Source of the DNA: a virus | Direction: 5' to 3' (one strand) | DNA length: 61,925 nt | IMG/VR virus record: IMGVR_UViG_3300005338_000002 | Location: 1 to 61,925 of that record | Part shown: in pieces, positions 34,282 to 41,459 of the stretch | Layout: every line of letters starts with the position of its first letter | How positions within the stretch are numbered: position 1 is the stretch's first letter | The notes under the pieces: generated by a model | What the model saw: only the letters and a program-made list of their open reading frames with translations | Databases searched by the model: none | Told to the model about the DNA's origin: nothing | Position numbers and translations under genes: made by a program

Positions 34282-34923
34282 TTACGATGTTACCACCCGC
34301 AAAAGGCGGAAGGTCCATTGGAATACAAGCAAGTAGATTTTCTGTTCTGGATAGACCGACGCATCATAGCCCATCTTGTGGACAGCCGGCAATGCCGGTA
34401 AGCGAAGGTGTGTAGGTCCTTCCCGCAACCACTCAGGTCCATTTTCACGAGGGAAGTTGCTGCGTTTACGAACTTCGGAGGCTATGCTCTCGCCATATAC
34501 CGCCGCCATCACATCAATCGGCGATTGGATACTATGCGGATCGAGAACCTGACTCATGTCAACTCGGAACGTGTTCCGAAAATTGTACTCCTGCGGCGGG
34601 TACTCGTTAGGGTCCGCAACCGAGCTGAAGTCCAGCCTAAGATCAAGCAGGAAGTCGCCCACATGGCGGAGGATAGGCACAGCAAGATTGAACGGATCGG
34701 CGTCTACAAAGGCCCGGAGGGTCGGGTATTTTGTGCCGTCTTGCCATGCTTGCGGTGGTCTAGCAGCCCGACTTTCCGGGCTGCTGTCTACCTGCCCGGA
34801 GGCGTGATAGTCGTATGCGGCCTTGAAGCTCTCAGGCGACAACGGCTCATCGATCATTGGCGTCTTGTCGTATGCATCCATCGCCTTCAACCGCGCGGTT
34901 TCGACTTCGGGGGAGTCAGTCAT
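34282..34923 (-). CDS. Hypothetical protein upstream of terminase
   Basis: 213 residues, no recognised domain. Mixed helical/beta with ILRHVGDFLLDLRLDFSSVA, RNTFRVDMSQVLDPHS and a C-terminal KIYLLVFQWTFRLLRV beta segment. Its ATG follows the upstream stop directly (TAGATG). A long frame on the opposite strand here is antisense noise. Confidence 0.55.
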   Translation of the reverse strand: MTDSPEVETARLKAMDAYDKTPMIDEPLSPESFKAAYDYHASGQVDSSPESRAARPPQAWQDGTKYPTLRAFVDADPFNLAVPILRHVGDFLLDLRLDFSSVADPNEYPPQEYNFRNTFRVDMSQVLDPHSIQSPIDVMAAVYGESIASEVRKRSNFPRENGPEWLREGPTHLRLPALPAVHKMGYDASVYPEQKIYLLVFQWTFRLLRVVTS

Positions 34924-35205
34924 CTACGCATACTCCGCAGGGCGGCACTTGTTCCGGGCCTGCAAGTCGCTCCGGTGGTGATTGACGGCTTCGCGACGCT
35001 TGGCCCATGCACGATAATCCGGGTCACCGTCTCGGCGCAGAGCAGACTGTTCACGATATTCCATAACACGGCGGGTGATATGACGTCCATCCTCGATCGC
35101 TACCACCTCGTTCGGTCCTGACTGTCGCCACTCGCAGTACAGGCATCCACCACGGAATCCCGAGAGGAATCCGATCAGGAGTGTTCCAACCCATGCAAGG
35201 GTCAT
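34924..35205 (-). CDS. Small membrane protein
   Basis: 93 residues from the ATG in an ATGA overlap at 35202-35205. MTLAWVGTLLIGFLSGFRGG is a membrane helix followed by CLYC and a charged, arginine-rich cytoplasmic tail. Function unknown. Confidence 0.6.
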   Translation of the reverse strand: MTLAWVGTLLIGFLSGFRGGCLYCEWRQSGPNEVVAIEDGRHITRRVMEYREQSALRRDGDPDYRAWAKRREAVNHHRSDLQARNKCRPAEYA

Positions 35206-35693
35206 ACCACCACTCCCGGTGACGATCCGTCCCGCGACATACGCGAACTCGGCAACCGACCTACCCGCCGACATTCCGGGCGCTTGACGTAGCTGAGTTC
35301 GGTTTCCGTCACCGTGAACGCCGGCAACATCTCCATCATCAGCGACCGCCACCAAGCCCGCGCTTCCGATGCCGTCATGCGCCTGTAGGACTGCGCCGGC
35401 GGCGTCTGAGCAGCCAGAGCGGCCTTACGCTCGAATACGAACTCGCGGGGCGTTACAGGCGCTTCTGGGGCCGCTACGCGCATCGGCGGCACCCACTTGA
35501 CCCCGCCATTCCACGAATGACTGCTGCACGACGGGCAGTGAGTCGGCAACGGCACTAGGCCCTGCACCATCTCGGCTACCTTAGTCTGCGGGGTCCATCG
35601 GTGGCCGCAGTCGTCGCAGACGCAGGCGGGTACGGATCCTTGGCCCTGCGCTAGCTTGCGTTCGGACTTGACGAGTGGCCGGTCAGCGATCAT
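35202..35693 (-). CDS. Zinc-ribbon protein
   Basis: 163 residues from ATG 35693, coupled by ATGA to the gene before. CDDCGHRW and CPSCSSHSW form a clear four-cysteine zinc ribbon (residues about 28-62), followed by a proline-rich linker and a helical end. Possibly a nucleic-acid-binding factor of the late operon. Unknown function. Confidence 0.6.
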   Translation of the reverse strand: MIADRPLVKSERKLAQGQGSVPACVCDDCGHRWTPQTKVAEMVQGLVPLPTHCPSCSSHSWNGGVKWVPPMRVAAPEAPVTPREFVFERKAALAAQTPPAQSYRRMTASEARAWWRSLMMEMLPAFTVTETELSYVKRPECRRVGRLPSSRMSRDGSSPGVVV

Positions 35694-35857
35694 GGGGCTG
35701 TAATGCATCCTTCAACGTCTGCGATCGCCTTACACGCGGCCCGATGGCCGTCACCGTAGCCGTTCTTGTGGCCACGGTCGTAGCCGATCACCCAGCCGAC
35801 CACAAGGCCGATGAAGAGGATCAGGGCGACGAGAGCGGCTATGACAATGCCAGTCAC
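35690..35857 (-). CDS. 55-residue single-pass membrane protein (GTG start)
   Basis: Starts in a GTGA overlap (35854-35857) and ends in an ATGA overlap (35690-35693). TGIVIAALVALILFIGLVVG is a membrane helix; the soluble part is GYDRGHKNGYGDGHRAACKA, with glycine-spaced repeats. Overlaps on both sides make the gene credible despite its size. Function unknown. Confidence 0.6.
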   Translation of the reverse strand: MTGIVIAALVALILFIGLVVGWVIGYDRGHKNGYGDGHRAACKAIADVEGCITAP

Positions 35858-36180
35858 TTCGGATCACCCTTCATGTGCGGAGCGCGGGTCGTTCCGTCCC
35901 TCCGCGTCATCTCCTGGTACGGGATGCCACGGGCCATGACGGACCGGGCGCGGTTGTGGCCCGGATAGCTCAGGGGGGCCTGCGTGTGCCCGCCTGGGGC
36001 TAGGATGCGGCCTAGTTCGGCTAGTTCCTCGGGATAGCAGGATTCCTCTGTGGAGGGCCTGCAAGCGTCGCGGGCGATCTTCTCGATGTCGCGGTAGTGG
36101 TCCTTCCGCTTCGCTTCACGCTGCACTACGGCAGATTTGCGGTCGCGCTGCGCGTTCTTCTCGTCTTGGGTTAGGGGCAT
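35854..36180 (-). CDS. Hypothetical basic protein
   Basis: 108 residues, charged helical N-terminus (TQDEKNAQRDRKSAVVQREA), two cysteines around a serine-rich turn and a basic C-terminus. Not recognised. Coupled by GTGA to the membrane protein gene after it. The 84-base gap upstream of its start shows no promoter. Confidence 0.55.
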   Translation of the reverse strand: MPLTQDEKNAQRDRKSAVVQREAKRKDHYRDIEKIARDACRPSTEESCYPEELAELGRILAPGGHTQAPLSYPGHNRARSVMARGIPYQEMTRRDGTTRAPHMKGDPK

Positions 36181-36264
36181 AGCTTCAGTAAGAAACGGAA
36201 CCTATCCGGGTCGGTCTCCCCACTGGTTAAGCTCGCGTGGGACGAGAGATGTTTTACGGGTGAC

Positions 36265-36516
36265 TTAGGTGAGCGGATACACCCGGAACTTCGGTAGCGG
36301 CGTCGAGAGCGAAATCAGCCTCATCGCCTTGTCAGCTGCATGTCGGTACCTATCGCCCGTGTACGGGCCGTGCCTTAATTCTAGTTCGTTGGCTGATTCC
36401 ATGAAGTCCCGGTACATCGACATCAACCGGGCGCGGTCGGGGCTGATAGGTTCCTCGACCGGCTCAAGTCGGTAACCCTGCGGAAAGCGTTCGTTGAGTT
36501 GGGCTAGGACATCCAT
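36265..36516 (-). CDS. Hypothetical small protein
   Basis: 83 residues: LAQLNERFPQGYRLEPVEEP, then a helical stretch with RARLMSMYRDFMESANELEL. Overlaps the upstream gene by 13 bases. Unknown. Confidence 0.55.
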   Translation of the reverse strand: MDVLAQLNERFPQGYRLEPVEEPISPDRARLMSMYRDFMESANELELRHGPYTGDRYRHAADKAMRLISLSTPLPKFRVYPLT

Positions 36517-36851
36517 GACTGATTATACAACCTCTTCGCCTCTTGGGAGGCTAGGAACCGCTGCCTCACTAACTCCTGAAGCTCGTACTCTTCCCGGTCG
36601 CACGGATGCACCAGCGTTTCGGGAATGTCGTCATCGTAGAAGCAATCGGTGATGCGAATCGTGCCGTCAGGCTGCGCCTCGCCGATCACAGCGTAAGCAT
36701 GATCCTTGCCGTAGTCAACGCCAACCACCGCGTTCTTACGCCGCTGCGCGGCAACGATCTCCGGCGTCAGTAACGACGCGTCGTAGGCCCCTAGGGCCAC
36801 TGCGCCGAGGGCCTTGAGGGCGTCGGATAGGAATTGACGGCGGGTACTCAC
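36504..36851 (-). CDS. Hypothetical protein with a twin-arginine-like N-terminus
   Basis: 115 residues. STRRQFLSDALKALGAVALG matches the S/T-R-R-x-F-L consensus of Tat signals with a moderately hydrophobic stretch after it. The body (AVVGVDYGKDHAYAVIGEAQ) looks like the first strands of an RNase-H-like fold with a VDYG aspartate. ATGA overlap with the upstream gene. Whether it is exported or merely starts with two arginines cannot be told from sequence. Confidence 0.5.
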   Translation of the reverse strand: MSTRRQFLSDALKALGAVALGAYDASLLTPEIVAAQRRKNAVVGVDYGKDHAYAVIGEAQPDGTIRITDCFYDDDIPETLVHPCDREEYELQELVRQRFLASQEAKRLYNQSWMS

Positions 36852-37246
36852 AGTCCCATCGGTCCTTTCCCGGACTCGTTAGCCGCTTCGCGGACGAGCG
36901 CCCGGATCTCAATGATATCGGAGTGCGAAGCGCCACGGCCAGCGGACGCGAGGTCGCCCAACTTGGATTCGGCGATCGTGATGGGCGTCATGCCTTCAGG
37001 GGTGGCGGGTGGTATCGGAGTTGGTTGAGTTACGACGGCGTGTGTGTACCGGGCCGCCGCCCGAGCTGTGTGCGGGCCGAGCAAATCGAAGCACTCGTTG
37101 AGCATACGGAAATACGCATAGGGATCGGCCTTAAGCGCCTCGCAAGCAAGATCGTAGTCCCGGCGTTCCTCCGGCCCCATAGCCGCGATGTCGGCGTTCA
37201 GCCTTGATCGTAACCCGCGATGTCCTCCCGGCTCGTGTCGGTCCAT
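36848..37246 (-). CDS. Hypothetical protein, first gene of the late block
   Basis: 132 residues, helical (ERRDYDLACEALKADPYAYF), proline-rich centre and a basic/acidic C-terminus. GAGG ribosome site before the ATG. It is the first coding gene after the long structured leader, about 680 bases from the putative late promoter. Not recognised. Confidence 0.55.
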   Translation of the reverse strand: MDRHEPGGHRGLRSRLNADIAAMGPEERRDYDLACEALKADPYAYFRMLNECFDLLGPHTARAAARYTHAVVTQPTPIPPATPEGMTPITIAESKLGDLASAGRGASHSDIIEIRALVREAANESGKGPMGL

Positions 37247-37261
37247 ACATCCTCACATGTT

Positions 37262-37910
37262 ATCGGCGCGGACATCTGCCCGGTCAACGGCGAGTTGAGC
37301 GCCTCATCAGGCAGAGGAGCAACATCGGGAAATGACCCAAACCGTGTTGCCGCCGATCAATAATTCAATAGCCGCCGTCCTTGTACTTGAACGACCTCTC
37401 GCATGATGGGCGAGTGCCCGGCCTTTCACCGGGATCTGCGGCCCTGGTCCACGCCGAGAGACTTGCACTCCCAACACCCCGGTTTTGCCGGGTGCCTCTG
37501 CTTGGGCTACGCGCGGATGCTGCCCGTCTCTCCGGGCCGTCACGCCTCGTTTTTTTCTTTCTTCAGCCCTGCGGGCGTCCCAAGGGCTGCTTCGTCACAG
37601 TCTGGCTGCCCGGCTCAGGACCTCGCGCCCCTCGGCGAGCAGCCTCTCGTTAGCGGTAGACCTACCGCACTCCCGTTCGTCGCCTGAGCTGCCGGGCGAG
37701 AACAGGAAATGGGTGGGCCGTGATTCCCCGGCTGGGTATCGGCCCTTCGCGCTGCTGCTAGCGGCTGGCGCGAACAATTGTCGGGTACCTCTGGATCACA
37801 GGTTGCGCACCTCCCCAGAGCGTTTCGCCGTTGCGCTGCGCCCGAACTCGTTACACTACCCTCCGCTAGAAAGAAAGGCCCGATCCCGAACTTCTGAACC
37901 GGGCCAATGT
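37262..37910 (-). ncRNA. Highly structured noncoding region (candidate large RNA or late leader)
   Basis: No credible gene between 37247 and 38056. Nearly every segment pairs locally: 37398-37402/37410-37414, 37417-37421/37429-37433, 37475-37482/37488-37494 (one bulge), 37564-37570/37583-37589, a 12-bp stem 37608-37619/37683-37697 (3-base bulge) enclosing 37622-37626/37635-37639 and 37653-37659/37662-37668, then 37715-37720/37740-37745, 37746-37752/37768-37774 and 37789-37794/37815-37820. A leftward promoter lies at 37932-37960. Long multi-hairpin phage RNAs such as GOLLD and ROOL are a precedent by size only; no sequence match is claimed. Confidence 0.6.
37868..37905 (-). terminator. Early terminator just downstream of the late promoter
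   Basis: Arms 37900-37905 and 37877-37882 (GGCCCG/CGGGCC in the leftward RNA), followed by TTTCTTTCT at 37876-37868. It lies about 20-55 bases after the predicted start of the leftward promoter, so unregulated transcripts would end as a short RNA. A second register (CCCG with CGGG) inside the loop offers an alternative fold. Confidence 0.6.
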
Positions 37911-37931
37911 TCCGATGGAGGTTACGTAGCC

Positions 37932-37960
37932 ATCCTAGCATACACGCGCTTGCCTGTCAA
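37932..37960 (-). promoter_or_regulatory. Leftward (late) sigma-70 promoter
   Basis: On the bottom strand TTGACA (37960-37955), 17-base spacer, TAGGAT (37937-37932); predicted start near 37925. It points into the structured region and the late operon and is back-to-back with the rightward promoter at 38002. Confidence 0.75.
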
Positions 37961-38001
37961 GGACGCGACGGAAAATAGTCGAGATTATTTTGGCGGAAGG
38001 C

Positions 38002-38030
38002 TTGCAATGCGCATGTGTACATGATATACT
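38002..38030 (+). promoter_or_regulatory. Rightward sigma-70 promoter
   Basis: TTGCAA (38002-38007), 17-base spacer, TATACT (38025-38030); predicted start near 38037, followed by GGAGG and ATG at 38057. Forms a divergent pair with the leftward promoter at 37932-37960. Confidence 0.75.
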
Positions 38031-38056
38031 AGATTATCAGACGGATGGAGGACGAA

Positions 38057-38380
38057 ATGACTGCTACCCAAACCGAAAAGCTCGCTCGCCTTGCTCACTA
38101 CGGAAGCCAATACGAGATCGTTGCCGTAAAGGCCGGCGAGACTGTACTCCTCGGCTACGCTGCCCGCCATAGTCGCTCCGGCCTCATCGCTGTTATCCGC
38201 CGCCGGGGCGAAGATGTTGTCATGCTCACGGGCTCTGAGGAGTTCACCACCGGCAAGAAGGCCGCCGATCCGATCACCTGCGGCCCGTGGCTGATCAAGT
38301 TCTCGGGCCGCACACAGCGCGAAGCGATCATGTGCGGCGAGCGCCCGTGGATCGGCGATGTCGTTAAGAACTCGATCTAA
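38057..38380 (+). CDS. Hypothetical early protein
   Basis: 107 residues from ATG 38057, ten bases after the start of a GGAGG site (an upstream in-frame ATG at 38045 lies in the ribosome site itself). Beta-rich: YEIVAVKAGETVLLGYAARH, AVIRRRGEDVVMLTGSEEFT. No recognised family. The leader motif GATGGAGG is shared with the promoters at 39008 and 40242. Confidence 0.65.
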   Translation: MTATQTEKLARLAHYGSQYEIVAVKAGETVLLGYAARHSRSGLIAVIRRRGEDVVMLTGSEEFTTGKKAADPITCGPWLIKFSGRTQREAIMCGERPWIGDVVKNSI

Positions 38381-38427
38381 TCGTCAACCCCGAGCCCGGC
38401 GGGTAATCCGGGCAAGGAGAACAAAAA

Positions 38428-38676
38428 ATGGCAATGCCTAAAAACGGGTTCCAGATTCAGCGTTTAGTCAGTGGGATATGGACCACGATACTCACCACAA
38501 AGAGCGCCGACGGTGTTCCGCCGAGGTGCGTAGTCCTTCGAGCCGCCATAGATTTCGCGGCGAGCCATCCAGCCATCACCGAAATCCGGCTCTGGGATGA
38601 ACTGATCGAAGGTAAGCCGAGCGAATACACCGTGTCAGGTTGCTGGCCTGAGATTGCTTTCAAAGAGGCGGAGTAA
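38428..38676 (+). CDS. Hypothetical early protein
   Basis: 82 residues, GGAGA ribosome site. Alpha/beta pattern with FQIQRLVSGIWTTILTTKSA and a final SEYTVSGCWPEIAFKEAE strand. Stop overlaps the next start as TAATG. Unknown. Confidence 0.6.
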   Translation: MAMPKNGFQIQRLVSGIWTTILTTKSADGVPPRCVVLRAAIDFAASHPAITEIRLWDELIEGKPSEYTVSGCWPEIAFKEAE

Positions 38677-39011
38677 TGCCGAAGCATAATCACACGCTGC
38701 GCCTCAGCGACGCTGCCTGGGAGGGCATGCAGAGGGCCGCAGAGGCCAACGGGCATCAGACGCGTCAGGAGCTTCTAGAGGCCGTCTACGGCCCGCAGGG
38801 GCAGCCTATCGCACTATCGCCCGAGAACTACGCTCTGCTGGAGTTGCAACTCGACCGGGCCGAAGCCCACATGCGCCACGCCGAAGAGTTGCATCTGCCC
38901 GGCCATCCGCTCAGGAAGGCCGCATCGCACCGGCTGGCGTTCGCGAAGGCCGAGATGAGCAAGGTCGTACTCCTGGGAAAAGAAATCGGAGAAAGATATG
39001 TAAAAGCTTGA
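38676..39011 (+). CDS. Possible ribbon-helix-helix-type protein
   Basis: 111 residues. The N-terminus HNHTLRLSDAAWEGMQRAAE followed by HQTRQELLEAVYG has the strand-helix-helix plan of RHH or CopG-like DNA-binding proteins; the second half is helical. A second copy of the N-terminal pattern is encoded at 41014-41136. The next promoter's -35 overlaps its stop codon. Confidence 0.55.
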   Translation: MPKHNHTLRLSDAAWEGMQRAAEANGHQTRQELLEAVYGPQGQPIALSPENYALLELQLDRAEAHMRHAEELHLPGHPLRKAASHRLAFAKAEMSKVVLLGKEIGERYVKA

Positions 39012-39036
39012 CATCTAGTCTCCATAGGTATATACT
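39008..39036 (+). promoter_or_regulatory. Consensus sigma-70 promoter
   Basis: TTGACA (39008-39013), 17-base spacer, TATACT (39031-39036); start near 39043. GATGGAGG leader and ATG at 39075 follow. The -35 begins within the last codons of the preceding gene. Confidence 0.8.
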
Positions 39037-39074
39037 GTTTGTAGTACAAAGGAACGTTAGATGGAGGTAGGATC

Positions 39075-39650
39075 ATGAAGGCCACGCATTACGGGAACTG
39101 CCAAGCATGCGGAGCGGAGCAGAAGCTACCGGGCGGGATACTCGCCAAGCACGGCTACCGAGTATCCAAGTGGGCGCGGATGTTCGAAGGGGTCTGCCCT
39201 GGCGCGGGGGAGTTGCCGCTTCAGGTTTCGTGCGCCCTGATCGAGCGGTTCATTACCCAAACCAAGGCCAATATCGCCCGGATGCAGGCGCATCAAGCGG
39301 AACTTCGTCAGCCGGCCACCGAGCCGCGCGCTTGGTTCTACGAGCATCATGAGGCCGAATGGGTCAACGGCTACGGCCGGAAGAGCTTCAGCGCATGGCG
39401 ACAGGTCGATCTTAGGGTGGAGAACCGCCACGGACGCGACTGGCAGGTGTTCACTGACTACAAGGGCAAAACGCTCTACTGCCACACCTACAGCCTCTAC
39501 GCGCCGACACTACTCGATCTCGCCACGCTAATGAACGGGAAGATGGCCGAATCGATCCAGCGCGACATAGACGGCCTCCACGGATACATCACATGGCAGC
39601 AGAGCCGGATCAAGAACTGGAAGCCCACCGAGTGCCGGGAGGTCGCATGA
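39075..39650 (+). CDS. Zinc-binding phage protein of unknown function
   Basis: 191 residues. The N-terminus GNCQACGAEQKLPGGILAKH with GVCPGAGELPLQVSC belongs to a recurring phage family with one CxxC plus distal cysteines; a coiled helix follows (ITQTKANIARMQAHQAEL), then a beta-rich part and a final helix. First gene after a strong promoter, so probably made early. Its role is not known to me. Confidence 0.65.
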   Translation: MKATHYGNCQACGAEQKLPGGILAKHGYRVSKWARMFEGVCPGAGELPLQVSCALIERFITQTKANIARMQAHQAELRQPATEPRAWFYEHHEAEWVNGYGRKSFSAWRQVDLRVENRHGRDWQVFTDYKGKTLYCHTYSLYAPTLLDLATLMNGKMAESIQRDIDGLHGYITWQQSRIKNWKPTECREVA

Positions 39651-39892
39651 AGCGCAGCCCGAAGAAGCCCGGTCCCGCCAAGGGCTCACCGTCCACGAAC
39701 CCCGCCGGCCGCAACACCGGCGGGCAGTTCCGCACCGAACGACTTGAGGCAAGGATCGATCCCGGCACCATGAGCGCCCTGCGCCGACAGAAGGGATCGC
39801 TTGCCGATGCCGTGATCCGGGCGGTCGCAATCGCCGAGATGGCCGATTGGCCTGTTATCAGCCGTAGTACAAACGATTCTGAGATGGACTGA
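39647..39892 (+). CDS. Small basic, possibly DNA-binding protein
   Basis: 81 residues from the ATG in an ATGA overlap. Lysine/proline-rich start (KRSPKKPGPAKGSPSTNPAG), then TERLEARIDPGTMSALRRQK and GSLADAVIRAVAIAEM, an RHH-like strand-helix-helix end. Unknown target. Confidence 0.6.
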   Translation: MKRSPKKPGPAKGSPSTNPAGRNTGGQFRTERLEARIDPGTMSALRRQKGSLADAVIRAVAIAEMADWPVISRSTNDSEMD

Positions 39893-39957
39893 TGCCCCGA
39901 AGCAACAGTTTCCCACCAGGACAGAAGCGCGATACGCTCGCGCAGGAGGAATAGCCG

Positions 39958-40140
39958 ATGGCTGTTTATTACGTGGTGGTGAGCTACCGTATAGAGAGAA
40001 CCCTGGAGGTTGCAGCGGACGACATCGCCGAAGCGGAGAGATTGATCAGGGCGGGATGTGGGACTGAAGTAGAAACCGACGACGATATGCTCTCGTGTGC
40101 GGCTGAATTGCGCATCGAGGAGATGGGCGAATCGCTCTAA
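39958..40140 (+). CDS. Hypothetical small protein
   Basis: 60 residues with AGGAGG ribosome site. Beta-alpha start YYVVVSYRIERTLEVAADDI, then an acidic helix and strand. Resembles small phage proteins of unknown function. Confidence 0.55.
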   Translation: MAVYYVVVSYRIERTLEVAADDIAEAERLIRAGCGTEVETDDDMLSCAAELRIEEMGESL

Positions 40141-40204
40141 AATCCCATCTAGGAACCGCTTCTATCGCGTTTGCCCGGTTTCCCCCGTCGCTTCGCGCGT
40201 AAGG

Positions 40205-40275
40205 ATTTTCCGATATATTTTCACAATATCCTTAAATCCCCTTGACAGGAATAAAGGGATATGCAATAATTAGGT
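40205..40275. other. AT-rich promoter region with inverted repeats
   Basis: This stretch is clearly richer in A/T than its surroundings. It contains AAGGAT...ATCCTT (40200-40205 region with 40227-40232) and ATCCC...GGGAT flanking the TTGACA at 40242. The repeats could be operators; strand opening for replication is another possibility. The remaining bases from 40141 to 40204 show nothing notable. Confidence 0.4.
40242..40270 (+). promoter_or_regulatory. Sigma-70 promoter with flanking inverted repeat
   Basis: TTGACA (40242-40247), 17-base spacer, AATAAT (40265-40270); start near 40277. GATGGAGG leader and ATG at 40300 follow. ATCCC and GGGAT on each side of the -35 could bind a repressor. 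Confidence 0.7.
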
Positions 40276-40299
40276 ATCACTCAGATGGAGGGGCCGAGA

Positions 40300-40605
40300 A
40301 TGACTACCGAGACGACAACCCCATATCGCACCGAACCAATCAGTATCGATGAGGCTCTTAATGGCGCGTCCGGATTGGACCTGCGCGATGAGATCCTGCA
40401 CTACCAGGGCAATCCGCGTAACGAGGGCTATCCTGTTGAGTGCGCCCGTGTTTGGTTTTCCGGGAGCATGGAGGCGGGCTACGCGGTGATGTTCCCCCGT
40501 ACCGGGCGTGTAGGCGTTCGACACTGCGGCGATGCTTGCTACACAGACGCCGAGACGATTGACGAGGCAATCGTTCGGTTCCTCACCGACGACATGGTCA
40601 ACTAG
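40300..40605 (+). CDS. Hypothetical early protein
   Basis: 101 residues from ATG 40300 (GGAGGGG ribosome site covers the more upstream ATG). Helical start, then ECARVWFSGSMEAGYAVMFP and VGVRHCGDACYTDAETIDEA. Not recognised. Stop overlaps the next GTG as TAGTG. Confidence 0.6.
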   Translation: MTTETTTPYRTEPISIDEALNGASGLDLRDEILHYQGNPRNEGYPVECARVWFSGSMEAGYAVMFPRTGRVGVRHCGDACYTDAETIDEAIVRFLTDDMVN

Positions 40606-40931
40606 TGCAAACGCAACAGTGTTCGATCTGTGGCCAAGTCAAGCCTGTGGTCGATTTCCGCCCAGACAAGCGGTATCCCGACCGGTGGCGCGCTGCGTGT
40701 CGACACTGTGAGGCCGTTAAGCTGCGAGATTGGCGTGCCCGGAATGCGGATTGGGTTAAAGTACGGCGGCGGCGCAATTATCTAGACGATATTGCACAAG
40801 GCAAGCCGCTCTCCGCAACAGGGGAATGCTCCTGTTGTGCCAAGAGCGGCCCCTTAATGGCTCGCGGGATGTGCAATGACTGTTATCAACGCGACCGGCG
40901 CGAACGGATGAAGGGACAAGTAGACGCGTAA
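40605..40931 (+). CDS. Zinc-finger protein resembling the start of HNH-type proteins
   Basis: 108 residues, GTG start in a TAGTG overlap. CSICGQVKPVVDFRPDKRYP then CRHCEAVK is the treble-clef motif found at the front of many phage HNH proteins; a second ribbon follows (CSCCAKSGPLMARGMCNDC). The HNH catalytic histidine and asparagine are not evident, so it is probably a binding protein. Confidence 0.65.
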   Translation: MQTQQCSICGQVKPVVDFRPDKRYPDRWRAACRHCEAVKLRDWRARNADWVKVRRRRNYLDDIAQGKPLSATGECSCCAKSGPLMARGMCNDCYQRDRRERMKGQVDA

Positions 40932-41013
40932 ACGCCCACAGATTAAGAAACGGCCGTCCAGCGCTCGTGGCCCCGGCAGGCCCGCTCTCGCGGTTCCCAA
41001 GCGCGCCCATTCG

Positions 41014-41136
41014 GTGAATGTCACCGATGCGGCATGGGCGGGGCTACAGAGGCTTGCAGAGCAGGCCAAGCAGCCGAGCCGCAGCGCGTGGCTGGAGGCG
41101 ATTGGCGCATCGGCGAGTGGTGAACCCACAGCGTGA
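41014..41136 (+). CDS. Short RHH-like protein, start uncertain
   Basis: 40 residues from the GTG at 41014: NVTDAAWAGLQRLAEQAKQP followed by SRSAWLEAIG matches the N-terminal pattern of 38676-39011. The frame stays open upstream to 40932 and encodes a basic proline-rich N-terminus (RPSSARGPGRPALAVPKRAH) that looks coding, but no ATG, GTG or TTG lies there, so a non-standard start is possible. Last gene before the terminator. Confidence 0.45.
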   Translation: MNVTDAAWAGLQRLAEQAKQPSRSAWLEAIGASASGEPTA

Positions 41137-41203
41137 CGAATGGTACAATCTGATCACTCCGATACCGCTTCGGAGGAGAGGATCATCCCCGATCTTCGAG
41201 CAT

Positions 41204-41229
41204 CCGCCCGGTATTGATTTACCGGGCGG
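41204..41229. terminator. Perfect 10-bp hairpin at the convergent operon junction
   Basis: Arms 41204-41213 (CCGCCCGGTA) and 41220-41229 with a 6-base loop. It separates the rightward block ending at 41136 from the leftward block ending at 41234. The rightward tail is TTGCCTATT, a weak U-tract; probably works in both directions. Confidence 0.65.
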
Positions 41230-41233
41230 TTGC

Positions 41234-41458
41234 CTATTCCGGGCCTGCCTCATCGATCGCTTCGATCCTGCGTATCTCTGCTTCTCGGGCGTCGGCCTTC
41301 TCGACCATGATCACGAGATGCATCAAGGCATCAAGCACAGCCTGCCCTTGGCCCCATGAAGCGCTACCGGCCTTGACATACGCTCTTGCGGCTTCGGCGA
41401 TCAGCATATCATCTGCGCGCTCCCGGAACCGACGCGCATCCTGTGTTTCGACAGCCAT
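41234..41458 (-). CDS. Hypothetical helical protein, last gene of the replication block
   Basis: 74 residues from ATG 41458 with GGGAG upstream; the longer frame overlaps two other genes and is rejected. Almost wholly helical (ARRFRERADDMLIAEAARAY, ALMHLVIMVEKADAREAEIR). Function unknown. Confidence 0.55.
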   Translation of the reverse strand: MAVETQDARRFRERADDMLIAEAARAYVKAGSASWGQGQAVLDALMHLVIMVEKADAREAEIRRIEAIDEAGPE

Positions 41459-41459
41459 T

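Noticed and set aside
34408-35121. 237-codon rightward frame opposite to 34282-35205
   Set aside because: It is antisense to two coupled leftward genes, with no ribosome site and arginine/valine-rich shadow composition.
37262-37910. tRNA, RNase P RNA or group I intron in the structured region
   Set aside because: No T-arm GTTCRA pattern, no matching RNase P conserved-region pair in the right order and no group I core motifs could be found by eye. A covariance search would be decisive.
37485-38024. Long rightward open frame of 179 codons in the noncoding region
   Set aside because: Composition is unlike the other proteins, there is no ribosome site, it covers many hairpins and runs through two promoters. 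Overlapping frames on the opposite strand are equally poor.
40605-40931. Call as an active HNH homing endonuclease
   Set aside because: Only the zinc-finger part is present; the H-N-H catalytic residues are not visible.
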